From assembly GCF_019175385.1 (NCBI RefSeq), contig NC_083341.1, forward strand, positions 91,166,321-91,230,320: 64,000 nucleotides of DNA, in the 5' to 3' direction. Origin of the DNA: Lycium barbarum. Its lineage: Eukaryota > Streptophyta > Magnoliopsida > Solanales > Solanaceae. Below are positions 1 to 9,202 of this stretch, piece after piece. Numbering within the stretch: position 1 is the first letter of the stretch; every line of letters starts with the position of its first letter. The notes beneath the pieces were generated by a model, which saw only the letters and a list, made by a program, of their open reading frames with translations, was not told where the DNA came from and searched no databases. The translations under genes and the position numbers were made by a program.

Positions 1-419
1 AACTGCTCCCCAACCTTTGCAATTGTCTGCCATTTTCCTCAATATGCTCTTGATATTCTTGTTGGCTGCTTTTACGACTCCGTCCATTTGTGGCCGGTAG
101 GCTGTCGTGTTTCGGTGAGTGATCTTGAATTGCTCACAGATATCCTTCATCATATGGCTATTCATATTTGCCCCATTATCAGTTATGATGGACTCGGGTA
201 CGCCGAATCGGCATATAATACTGTTTCGCACGAAATCGGCTACCACTTTCTTTGTCACTGACTTGTGTGATGTAGCTTCCACCCATTTGGTGAAGTAGTC
301 AATGGCGACTAAAATGAATCGTTGCCCGTTTGAGGCTGGGGGTTCGATGGGTCCAATGATGTCTATGCCCTAAGCAACAAAAGGCCATGGTGAGCTCATA
401 TCATTAAGCTTACTCGGAG
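1..419 (-). pseudogene. Tat integrase core, broken and partial
   Basis: Minus-strand translation gives SSPWPFVA, a TAG stop where the family has Trp, then GIDIIGPIEP, YFTKWVEA, ITDNGANMN and YRPQMDG, the DDE integrase core of a Ty3/gypsy element. The first two catalytic aspartates (AIDYF and TDNG) are present. The third catalytic position, expected Glu in the AVEAANKN motif, reads Lys (VVKAANKN). The domain runs off the left edge. Its N-terminal zinc-finger part is at 12245-12400, separated by the LTR inserted at 420. The stop and the Glu-to-Lys change together make it non-functional. Confidence 0.85.
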
Positions 420-769
420 TGTTACACCTTGGAAAATCCTCCGTTGGTACGCAAGTGAATGAACTGGTGACGAGTACCAGTGTATGATGTTTCCATGAGT
501 AAGAAATGACGTTTAATGACCCTAAGTGAGATTTTAAAGGCATCCGATGTAAGACGAGAAAGTTGGCTAAGATAAGGCAAGGTATTTGATAAGTATTGGA
601 AAGGAAATGCGAGTAATGAGTTAACAAGAACTTAATGATGTCTTGGAGAAGTGTGATAACATCCCTTAGATTGGTATTGAAGTGTTGAACAAGTGTTAAG
701 AAGGTTCCACAAGGATTGGAGATCAAACGAATCGACGAAACGAATTTCGGGATCACTAGGGATTATACG

Positions 770-960
770 GGCAAACATACTGGTCGTATAAATTATACGG
801 TCCGTATGTTGGGACCGTATAATCAGCACATAATGGCTCAAGTCTCTGCACCAAAGGTACGACCAAACATACGGTTCGTACAATATATACGGACCGTATG
901 TTGGTCCGTATATTTGGTCGGGGCTGAAAATGGATCATTAAATAAGGGGACCAAGGTTCA
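770..960 (+). promoter_or_regulatory. LTR promoter: palindrome cluster plus AT-rich TATA-like stretch
   Basis: Within the plus LTR, 770-918 holds at least four palindromic or near-palindromic copies of ATACGGWCCGTAT in various spacings. An AT-rich TATA-like stretch (ATTAAATAAGG, about 933-943) and a CT-rich leader with CTTCACACC and CTCTCTACATATATTCC follow. The same arrangement is seen in the other Tekay-type LTRs, which supports a U3 promoter role. Transcription start is inferred, not shown. Confidence 0.6.
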
Positions 961-2324
961 TTTTATTTCACTTCCACTTCACACCCCTTCTCTCTAAAAC
1001 ATCTCTCTACATATATTCCACAAGAATTCAAGGATATTTGGTGATCAACAACATAAATCAAGGGAATCAAGTGTAAGGAAACCATCAAAGATAATCCAAG
1101 GTCAAGAAATCCAAATGGAGATAAACTAGGGTTTTGCTCAAAGTGGAGTATTATTAACTAAGGCTCGTTCCTACGACATCTAAGGTAAGATTCATGATAA
1201 TTATATGTTGCTTAAGGTATGGGAGAGTTGAAATACGTGGATTGTAGAAATATATGGTAAAACGGGTCATGAATGTTGAATAGTGCCATTTTGAGAAATA
1301 GTTTGGATTGAATCATGATTGTTGTTGTGTTGTGACATGAATGGGTTATAAATGACGTTAAGATCATGAATTAGACATTGTATGTAAATGGACGAAATCA
1401 TGTGTTATGATCTTGAATATGGAGAATTGTAAGTGAATTGAGAATATGGATAATGTAGGTGACTAAAGGCTATTGTTGTGATATGGTGAATGTATTGTTG
1501 ACGTTTGGTAGTTGAATTACGATATGGAGGAATGTCGTATAAATAGAGGAGATGCTGTCCGATTTTTTTCAAGCTTTAGTCATATATGCTAGCTATTGAT
1601 TCTAATGATAGTATGACTTCAATGAAGGTAGAACGTGAGCCTTGAAGAGGAACGTACAAGTGATAGAGTAGTTGGGCGAAAAGGTATGTAAGGCTAACCC
1701 TTATTTCATAAGGCATGCTTCTTTGGCCAAACATCTAAATCCTCTATACGAGTATGCTGTCTTTCAAATGATTTGATCTTTCGAGCTTGTAAGCTCACGA
1801 TCCTTGATACGCTACGATTGTACTAAGTTCCTCGTATGACGAGTAGGCTTATTAAGGTAGATGATGACGATGATGATAATGATGTTAATAGTTGTCACGA
1901 CCCAACCCCGTAGGTCGTGACTAGTGCCCGAGATGGACACTAGTACATATTTACTGATCCAAAGTCTACTTGCGTTTAGCATATAAAGGACTTTCCTACA
2001 CACAGGACAATATAGCATTAAAATCGTTACTTATAATATCGCATACGAACCGGTCAGGTTATCATAGTATAGGGAAATGCCAAACGTGAACCATACTAAC
2101 ATACCGAATAAGTACGACCCATGATCCACATACATGTCTACAGGACTCTAAGAGTAACAACAGCATCATATGGCAGGACAGGGCCCCGCCGTACCCTGAA
2201 ACAGTCATATATATATGTACAGTAGAAGGATCTATACCAAAAGTATGGGCTCCGGAACAAGGGAGCACTCCAAAGTAGCAGGATAGATGTCCTAAGCTGG
2301 CGGGTCACCCACGTGAGCGTCTGT

Positions 2325-2383
2325 ACCTACGGGCATGAAACGCAGCCCCCGAAGAAAAGGGGGTCAGTACGGAATATGTACTG
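2325..2383 (-). ncRNA. Three-hairpin LTR module
   Basis: Three adjacent inverted repeats: a CGCAG half-stem whose partner here is mutated (CTACG), a CCCCC/GGGGG hairpin, and CAGTAC/GTACTG around seven bases. The same module occurs in eleven other LTR copies in this window. Structural RNA role is inferred from compensatory changes between copies. Confidence 0.55.
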
Positions 2384-2533
2384 AGTATGTAAGGCATGAA
2401 ATACAGTAAAGAGGATCATAACTAAGACGGAGGTTTACCAGAAACAAATGAGTGTAAAAAAAAACATCAATACACTTGCCTTTTGAAATGGAAATCATGC
2501 ATGTCATCATTATATATCATATATACATATAAC

Positions 2534-2800
2534 GTACCCCGACCCTCTAGTGAGGGACGCGGTGAATAACATCATGTATGTCAATATCATGTATCATATA
2601 TGCATGTAACGTGCCCCGGCCATCTAGTGAGGGACGCGGTGAATAGAGTCATCAGATGTCATCCTGGCCGCCACCCCATCATCATATCATCATGTCATCA
2701 TATCATATATATATAACGTGCCCCGACCCTCTAGTGAGGGACGCGGTGAACAATGCAGTGGAGTACACACGAGAACATGCCCTGGCCCGGGACGCAGTGA
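2534..2800. repeat. Repeated CCCTC-TAGT-GAGGG hairpin block
   Basis: A 33-bp unit beginning GTRCCCCGRCC and ending GACGCGGTGAA occurs at 2534, 2611 and 2718, with a shorter degenerate copy near 2780. Each contains the perfect hairpin CCCTC-TAGT-GAGGG (second copy altered). Units are separated by AT-rich spacers with ATCATGTAT repeats. The same block recurs in the other S LTR (9203-9480) and singly in other LTRs (16254, 52255). Confidence 0.75.
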
Positions 2801-4557
2801 AGGACGTATTGAGGCATGCACGAGCAGAGTAGTGAGAAACCATATGCACATAAATAAAGTTTTAAGACTCGATAGAGAAGTACATAAACCGACACTTGAA
2901 AGATCGCATACACGTTTCGGGTCAATCCGAGTTTACATAAGAAAGTTATGACCATCATTTACTACAGAACCTTCTACGAACGTTTTAAAGCAATCCGAGA
3001 CCGTCTACGAAAGTTAGAAACATTAAAACTTGTAGAACTCTTTAAAATCAAGAACTCTTTATGCTTTGCTCGTTATGCAATCATACAATAAGCTCGACTA
3101 TATTAAGTATACTCATAGCAAGAAGAGAATAAGAATCATAAACAAGCTCGGAATAAAAGAGTAGAGTTACCCCAAGGTACGTGTCATACCTTACTTGGCT
3201 CTAGGACATGCCAAAAGAAAGACAGGGTAAGCCTTACATACCTTGCCTGCTTCCTACGCTAATCCAACTTAAGTCCCGGCTTTTGCAAGATCTACAACAA
3301 TATTAGTAGATATCCAACATTAGCTATAGACACTTGAAAATCCAGTCCTAAACTAACACTTCATTTATGGAAATTTCGGCAGCATTTCCCCTGTAATTAC
3401 AACCAACCCCGAGAATTCAACTCGGCCAAATCATCAACAACAATCCCAACAATCATGCCAACAACATCAACAATCAATTCAAAACGCATTCTAACATTAG
3501 TAACTCTTTTCTACATAATTCGACAACATCCCATTTACATTCAAATCGACCATGTATAGTCAAGCTAACACCAATGATCTCACATTCAAGTGTTAATCCG
3601 AAATCATTCTAACATGATTCAAGAACACTTCAAACAATTCACACAATATTCAAAACAACCCAAACAACATACCACTTCACCCGAAACCTTCCAAGTTCAA
3701 CAAGAACAATAACAACACATTTCCTTCTTTCAAATTCATGAACTACACCAACAATTCTCACGTTAACGACATTATCCTTATGGATTCAAGAAACCACATT
3801 AGAATCGCATTGGCTTCTAAAACAGCCCACACGGTTACCACTTTAACTTGAGCCATTAAATTTTCATTTTTATCATAGAATCAACAACAACAACAACCAA
3901 AGAAAAAATACTAAGTAAAATTAGTTCATCACTTCTACACGAAACAACCACCCACACGGCTACAACCCAACACACATATTTTCGCGAATTTCATCCACTT
4001 CTACACTCTACAACATATACAAACCATCCATAACATATGAAAAGAAGATTAAACCTTACCTTTTCCACTTATCCTCTTACTTGGCTAAGGTTGCTCCTTG
4101 CAAGAATGAATGTTTTACTAGCCCCAACAACTACTCCACGTTCAAGAGGACCTTCCAATTGGTTGGATTGCTAGAAGAAAATAATTTTTTGATCAATTTT
4201 TCAAAGGGTCAATTTTGGCTTGCCATGGACGAATGGCCTTTTTTTTTTTCTCCAAGTCTCTCCAAGCTTCTAAGGTGAAAGATGATAAATATGACTAATT
4301 GGTCATCCTTTATGTACATATATTAAGCTTCCATGTGGGCCATGGCCCACACCACCTTGGACGACCACTTGGCCCTTTTTGCTTCATGAATATAAGTTTT
4401 CCATAATTCACTTTTAACCCCAAGTTTTTGTTAATATTCCATGCCAACAATACTTACAAGAAACTTGTGCATTAAAACCATACCGGAAAATAGCCTTGTC
4501 CTTAACTTATCGCGGTTAGCTCGAAATGTCCCAATGTACAAAATACGGGATATAACA

Positions 4558-4590
4558 TTCTCCCCCCCTTTAAAAACATTCGTCCTTGAA
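4558..4590 (-). promoter_or_regulatory. Polypurine tract and adjacent palindrome of element S
   Basis: Immediately inside the 3' LTR. Read on minus it is AAAGGGGGGGAGAA directly before the LTR start TGTTATATCCC, the normal plus-strand primer arrangement. Next to it is a near-perfect palindrome AACATTCG-TCCT-TGAATGTT, conserved beside the PPT of the other elements here. Confidence 0.8.
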
Positions 4591-4666
4591 TGTTAAACTA
4601 GTCCCATATGGTCTTCTAAGCCCTTCGGGGGAGTCTCTTTTATAGCTATCGTATACAGTTTATTCA

Positions 4667-5045
4667 TCAATCAACATAACCAGGTAAGGAATTTAGATTA
4701 CCGGTAGGCATAGAAAATAAGTGGGGGTACTTCTTCTTCATCTCCTCCCCAACTTCCCAGGTCATCTCTTCCCTATTATTATTCCGCCACTGTATCTTAA
4801 CAAAAACCACGTCTTTAGTACGCAACCTTCTTACCTTACGAATAATGTAATAGGGCCCAATATACCTCGGGTTAAACTTCTCCTTCTTGTCGAATCTCGT
4901 TACACCTTTCATGGGTGATTTCTTCAAGCATACCCACTCACTAATCTGGAATTCTAAGCGTCGACGTCGATTATCTACATATGATTTCTGCCGACTCTGA
5001 GCTGCTAATAACCGTCCCCTGCTTTAGCTATCATCAGCTGATATC
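4667..5045 (-). pseudogene. Integrase C-terminus and chromodomain remnant
   Basis: From 5045 down, minus-strand translation gives RGRLLAAQSRQKSY and DNRRRRLEFQ, then KKSPMKGVTRF, RYIGPYYIIRKV (the GPY/F module) and RRLRTKDVVFVKIQWRNN, REEMTWEVGEEMKKKYPHLF (chromodomain). Compared with the intact Tekay copy at 25917-27236, about 70 residues between RKV and RRL are missing, so the linker between the GPY module and chromodomain is deleted. A chromodomain C-terminal to integrase is typical of the Tekay/Del chromoviruses. Confidence 0.8.
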
Positions 5046-5744
5046 GTCCTGAAAGAGTTTGGCGCATATATTCACCCCCCTTTAGTAGCCCGCTAGGTCC
5101 GATCACCTTGCTTAAATCATCTTATAATTCCCTTTTTCGCAACTTGTAACATCCTAGGCACATTATCTCATGTCGTTTCTTCATCTTTAATTTAACCTCT
5201 TCTAGTGTCCATCTGCTCAGGTCTGGCTCTCAACTTCTCTGTCACACATTATGTTACAGGCTTTACAAGAATCTGCGCAGGTGCTCAACTTTAGCCCAAG
5301 AAATACCTTAGCGTGGCTCCACTAATCCTTATATTTTACCTTGTCTTCACCCTTCTCTTACCTTACAATCGGTATCGGAGTAGATCTTTGGTTCCACCAT
5401 ATCCACGTCCCGTTTGTCCTCAGTATTAGCTCTTTCTCGGTAATTTAGCTTAAACCATCTTTACATCTTCCCCTTAATGCACCCAGAATGTTACAACCGT
5501 ATTGTTATCATTGAATCCAAACTCTTCTCATTAAGTATTCGCTTGGTCTCGTCCCTAGCGTATAAATATTCATAGGTAACATAACTACTCTTGTACGACT
5601 TGTATACCGTATATTCAATCTTAGTCACAGACTTTCCTTCTCCTGGCTCGTTTCACCTCACATATCCCCTCCGTACTAACATGCGCCTGTAACCTATCTT
5701 GTCATACTCCTTCCCCGAATAAGTTTCACCTTGCCAACTGCTTG
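5046..5744 (-). other. Degenerate internal region of element S
   Basis: No open frame that I can assign. By position it replaces part of integrase. The sequence is pyrimidine-rich on plus and resembles parts of 61687-63780, so it is shared non-coding filler of related non-autonomous elements rather than recent foreign DNA. Confidence 0.45.
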
Positions 5745-5975
5745 CTAAATCATATTTGGGCCAATTAACTTAATTTCACCAACATCTAACCAACCACTCG
5801 GTGACCTGCATTTCCAGCCATACAGAGCCTCGTATGGTGCCATCTGGATGCTAGAATGGTAGCTGTTATTATAAGCAAACTCAATAAGTGGCAAATGATC
5901 ATCCCAGCTACCCTTGAAGTCAATAGCACAAGCCCGTAGCATATCCTCTAGCGTCTGAATAGTACGCTCGGCCAA
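5745..5975 (-). pseudogene. Integrase core fragment (catalytic Glu region)
   Basis: Encodes AERTIQTLEDMLRACAIDFKGSW, DDHLPLIEFAYNNSYHSSIQ and APYEALYGWKCRSP, the part of a Tekay integrase from the third catalytic acid (Glu of AERTIQTLED) onward. It aligns with the intact copy at about 26490-26720. The preceding DD part and zinc finger are missing, so this is a deletion remnant. Confidence 0.85.
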
Positions 5976-6494
5976 GTTGTCCTTTCCTTCATGCCCATTC
6001 CTTATCTCTCATTCTATTTTCTTTATAATCGAACATCCCGGTCTTCACGTGAATCCTCATTCCATGTCATGGGTGTTCTAATCAACCTCGTCAACTCATT
6101 ATCCTTGTCCTTCCCTTGGCGAGTAATCAGTTTCCTATCGCCAATTTGTCGAAGTATCCTTCGTACTCCCATATGCTCTTCCTATTTTCACCCTTAACCT
6201 TTATTGGATCTATTCCTCTTTTTGTCCCATACTACCACACTCTAATCCTTTTACAGACCTATCCTTCGAATTTCTACTCAAATAGTTTCATGCTTTACCC
6301 GTCGTCTCTCTCTTAGAGGCTCTACACACCCTATTCCAGAGCTGTGATGCGCTTTCTTCCTCTTCGCCGGTCTAGTCCACCTCATCCTACGCGATCTCTT
6401 CAAGGTTTCTAACTACTCCGCATACTCTAGTTTCCTCTAGGTTACCCTGGTTCCCCATTTGTTTCTTATATCTACATTTATGGAACTTTCAGTG
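5976..6494 (-). other. Degenerate internal filler of element S
   Basis: No supportable gene. The stretch from about 5980 to 6110 is closely similar to 61768-61910 in the rightmost element (shared CTTTATAATCGAAC-like and TTATTCTTGTCCTTCCC segments), showing common ancestry of the two internal regions. Confidence 0.5.
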
Positions 6495-6598
6495 CACTTC
6501 CCAGGGGGTCACCCATCCTAAAATTTCTCTCGCACTAGCACGCTTAACCTCGAAACTCTGACGAAATTCGGTGCGTTAATGCTGGTATGATTGCATCC
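6495..6598 (-). ncRNA. 5S rRNA-derived sequence in element S
   Basis: Read on minus it begins GGATGCAATCATACCAGCA and is collinear, without gaps that I can see, with the first about 104 nt of plant 5S rRNA; by eye roughly four-fifths of positions match, and most differences are transitions. The internal Pol III promoter parts are well kept: box A region GTTAAGCGTGCT and box C region TAGGATGGGTGACC, ending CCCTGGGAAGT. The 3' terminal stem is lost and no immediate T-run terminator follows, so independent Pol III transcription is uncertain. Three more copies lie at the same place in related elements. Confidence 0.8.
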
Positions 6599-6805
6599 AC
6601 TTCACCGCATGACCTTTATCACGTAATCTGGGCAAGTCGGTGTCTTAACAACTTCCAAAATATTCTTGTAACGCGTCTCCCTCCGATCTAGAGAGGGTCT
6701 TTTACTCTTCTAACTATACAATTACTGTGTTAGCCTTTTAAATCCTCATTATTCACTTTTCATTTATATGTATGGCTACCTCGAACGGTTCTATCGATTC
6801 GGGTC
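6599..6805 (-). other. Short non-coding spacer
   Basis: Between the broken protease and the 5S-like segment. No gene seen. Contains ACCTTTATCACGTAATC-type sequence also found right of the 5S-like segment at 63889 and 35340, so it belongs to the conserved non-coding part of this element group. Confidence 0.5.
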
Positions 6806-7297
6806 TTATCCCAATTCTACTAGCAACCGGGGGGAAATATATAATAAAATAGAGCCTGGATCTATCAAAGCATATACATCTCGGGAGTAGATTAATAATA
6901 TACATGTAACCACATTTAGTGACGCCTCCTGGTCCTGTTGGCTGGCCAAGGCGTATATGCGGTTCGAAGGACCGCTAGAACCGGGAGCTCCGCCACGACC
7001 CCTACCGCAGCCCGCTAGTGTTGGCATACCCTGCTCCGTAGGGCGCATAGCTACAGAAGAGGAAGACGAACCAACAACTGACCCAGTGGGCTGGGCTAAA
7101 CCACCTGGACTACCCTTAAATGGGCACTCCCTCATAACATGGCCCTGACGGCCACAAGAAAAGCAAGCACCGGTAGCGAGACGGCATTCCCCCAGATGGC
7201 GCATGCCGCACCGAGGGCACTAAGGCATAGGTGGCCTCGTCTGGCTGAACCCTCTGCTCGACTGCGAACCCGAAGCCCTAGAGCTTTGACCACCTCC
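6806..7297 (-). pseudogene. Gag zinc knuckle and start of protease
   Basis: Reading on minus after the gag frame ends: SSRASGSQSSRGFSQTRPP, a TAG stop at about 7229, then CPRCGMRHLGECRLATG and the knuckle CFSCGRQGHVMRECP (C-x2-C-x4-H-x4-C, the RNA-binding nucleocapsid motif). A linker then leads to the aspartic protease start SRDVYALIDPGSILLYISP with the catalytic DPGS. The frame stops soon after (VELG). A frameshift near 7300 separates it from the main gag frame, so gag cannot be made in one piece. Confidence 0.85.
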
Positions 7298-8365
7298 TTA
7301 ATATCCTGTATTATCAAGTCCCTCACCAATAGACTGTGGGGGTGCACTCTGTGCTGGCTGAGGAGGATGTCTAGTATGCTGTTGAGGCTTCCCGCCTCGA
7401 AACTCCCCGAAATAACTAGCTGATCTAGCCCTCTTGGGCTGGCCCCTGTCACGATCTCTATCGGGCTGGCGCCCTCTGTGTCGATCCTCCATCCCCTGCG
7501 CATACGCCTGTACCCGAGCGATGTCCATCCCTGGCTGGGAAGCCACTGCCATGCAGTTATCAAACAGATAACGATCCAACCCCATCACATATCGATGCAT
7601 CCTATCAGTCATATCGGCTACAATAGTGGGTGCATATCTAGCCAAAGATTCGAACTCTAGGCTATACTCCCGAACACTTCTGCCCCTCTGTCTCAACTGT
7701 AGGAATCTATCAACCCTAGCTCGCCGCACCTCGGGAGGAAGAAAGTGGCCGATAAAGGCCTCTGTAAATTCATCCCACACCGCAGGGGGAGCACCCTCGC
7801 CCCTAGACAACTCCCAGGACTCATACCAATTAACAGCTACATCACGCAACCGGTATGAATCCATCTCGACAGACTCGGTCTCAGTAGCTTTGATTAGCCT
7901 CAGCGTATGCTGCATCTGTCGAATAAATTCCTGGGGGTCCTCCTCGGGCTTTGACCCGTAGAACTCCGGAGGATTACAAGTCAAGAAGTCACGAACCCTT
8001 AAGCTGTCATGTCTATCCGCATGATCACCTTCTAGCCCATGTCTGTGAGCCTGCCCTGCTACTAATCTAGTCAGCAACTGTACTACATCTCTCATAGCTC
8101 TGTCCTCCGCCCCTGGCTGAGGAGCAGGAGGTTCAGGTGCGGGGACCTCAGGAACTGGTGGTGGAGCCGTCCCCTGACCTGGGGCTGTCGCTGCCCTCGG
8201 CTCCTCTGGAAGTGGCGTTGTCAAAGAACTCGCGGACTGGATCACAACCTCGGGTATGATCTGAGCGCGAGCCTTAGTAACTCTCCTAGGCTGGCTAGGG
8301 TCCCCTGCTACTGATTTGCCCTTCTGGGCAGCGGTCGCTCTCTTCGGAGGCATCACTGTAAACAT
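7298..8365 (-). CDS. gag: Gag polyprotein, main part (element S)
   Basis: A 355-residue frame. The likely natural start is the Met of MPPKRATAAQKG (fifth codon). Residues 15-95 are a Pro/Ala/Glu-rich linker. From about 110 comes the retrotransposon gag capsid domain: RVRDFLTCNPPEFYGSKPEEDPQEFI, MQHTLRLIKATETESVEMDSYRLRDVAVNWYESW and the gag core FTEAFIGHFLPPEVRRARVDRFLQLRQRGRSVREYSLEFESLARYAP. It forms the capsid-like particle that packages element RNA. The frame ends with a stop at EGLDNTGY just before the zinc-knuckle region, where a frameshift is needed to continue. It lies about 190 bp inside the primer site. Typical of Tekay/Del gag. Confidence 0.88.
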   Translation of the reverse strand: MFTVMPPKRATAAQKGKSVAGDPSQPRRVTKARAQIIPEVVIQSASSLTTPLPEEPRAATAPGQGTAPPPVPEVPAPEPPAPQPGAEDRAMRDVVQLLTRLVAGQAHRHGLEGDHADRHDSLRVRDFLTCNPPEFYGSKPEEDPQEFIRQMQHTLRLIKATETESVEMDSYRLRDVAVNWYESWELSRGEGAPPAVWDEFTEAFIGHFLPPEVRRARVDRFLQLRQRGRSVREYSLEFESLARYAPTIVADMTDRMHRYVMGLDRYLFDNCMAVASQPGMDIARVQAYAQGMEDRHRGRQPDRDRDRGQPKRARSASYFGEFRGGKPQQHTRHPPQPAQSAPPQSIGEGLDNTGY

Positions 8366-8540
8366 AGCAATTTATTAGTGACGAACCATCCTAATAATAC
8401 AGCTCTATCGCACGATCTAAGATCGAAGGAAAGGTAACATCCTAAATGTCCCGTAGCTTCTTGTTTATAGATGTGGTGCACCACACACCGATAAACAAGA
8501 CTCTACTAGACACGGCCTGTAGACATTCCGAGGACGAACT

Positions 8541-8552
8541 GCTCTGATACCA
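8541..8552 (-). promoter_or_regulatory. Primer-binding site (tRNA-iMet) of element S
   Basis: Minus-strand TGGTATCAGAGC, the standard plant retrotransposon PBS complementary to the 3' end of initiator tRNA-Met, four bases inside the LTR end at 8557. This fixes the right LTR as the 5' LTR. Confidence 0.95.
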
Positions 8553-8994
8553 CTTTTGTCCCGACCCAACCTCGTAGGCCGTGACTAGTGCCCGAGATGG
8601 ACACTCGTACGTATTTACTGACCCAAAGTCTACTTGCGTTTAGCATATAAAGGACTTTCCTACACACAGGACAATATAGCCTTAAAATCGTTACTCATAA
8701 TATAGCATACGAACCGGCCAGGTTATCATAGTATAGGGAAATGCCAAACGTGAACCATACTAACATACCGAATAAGTACGACCCATGACCCACATACATG
8801 TCTACAGGCCTCTAAGAGTAACAACAACATTATATGGCGGGACAGGGCCCCGCCGTACCCTGAAACAGTCATATATATATATATGTACAGTAGAAGGATC
8901 TGTACCAAAAGTATGGGCTCCGGAACAAGAGAGCACTCCAAAGTAGCAGGATAGATGTCCTAAGCTGGCGGGTCACCCACGTGAGCGTCTGTAC

Positions 8995-9051
8995 CTGCGG
9001 GCATGAAACGCAGCCCCCGAAGAAAAGGGGGTCAGTACGGAATATGTACTG
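8995..9051 (-). ncRNA. Three-hairpin LTR module
   Basis: Intact version: CTGCG/CGCAG, CCCCC/GGGGG and CAGTAC/GTACTG stems in a row, closely spaced. Confidence 0.6.
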
Positions 9052-9202
9052 AGTATGTAAGGCATGAAATACAGTAAAGAGGATCATAACTAAGACGGAG
9101 GTTTACCAGAAACAAATATGACAGTAAAAAAAACATCAATACACTTGCCTTTTGAAATGGAAATCATGCATGTCATCATTATATATCATATATACATATA
9201 AC

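Larger units (their letters stand above)
1893..4557 (-). repeat. 3' LTR of element S
   Basis: On the plus strand it begins TGTCACGACCC and ends GGGATATAACA. It matches 8557-11229 over its whole length with scattered substitutions. Contains a hairpin-repeat array (2534-2800), the three-hairpin module (2325-2383), splice-donor-like GCCTTACATACCTT (3231-3244, read on minus), the conserved GGCAGCATTTCCCCTGTAA box (about 3377) and a second donor-like ACCTTACCTTTT (about 4053). Confidence 0.88.

Noticed and set aside
4081..4278. 65-residue plus-strand frame starting MAKVAPCKNECF
   Set aside because: Lies in LTR U3/leader sequence on the antisense strand; the equivalent frame is broken in the other S LTR.
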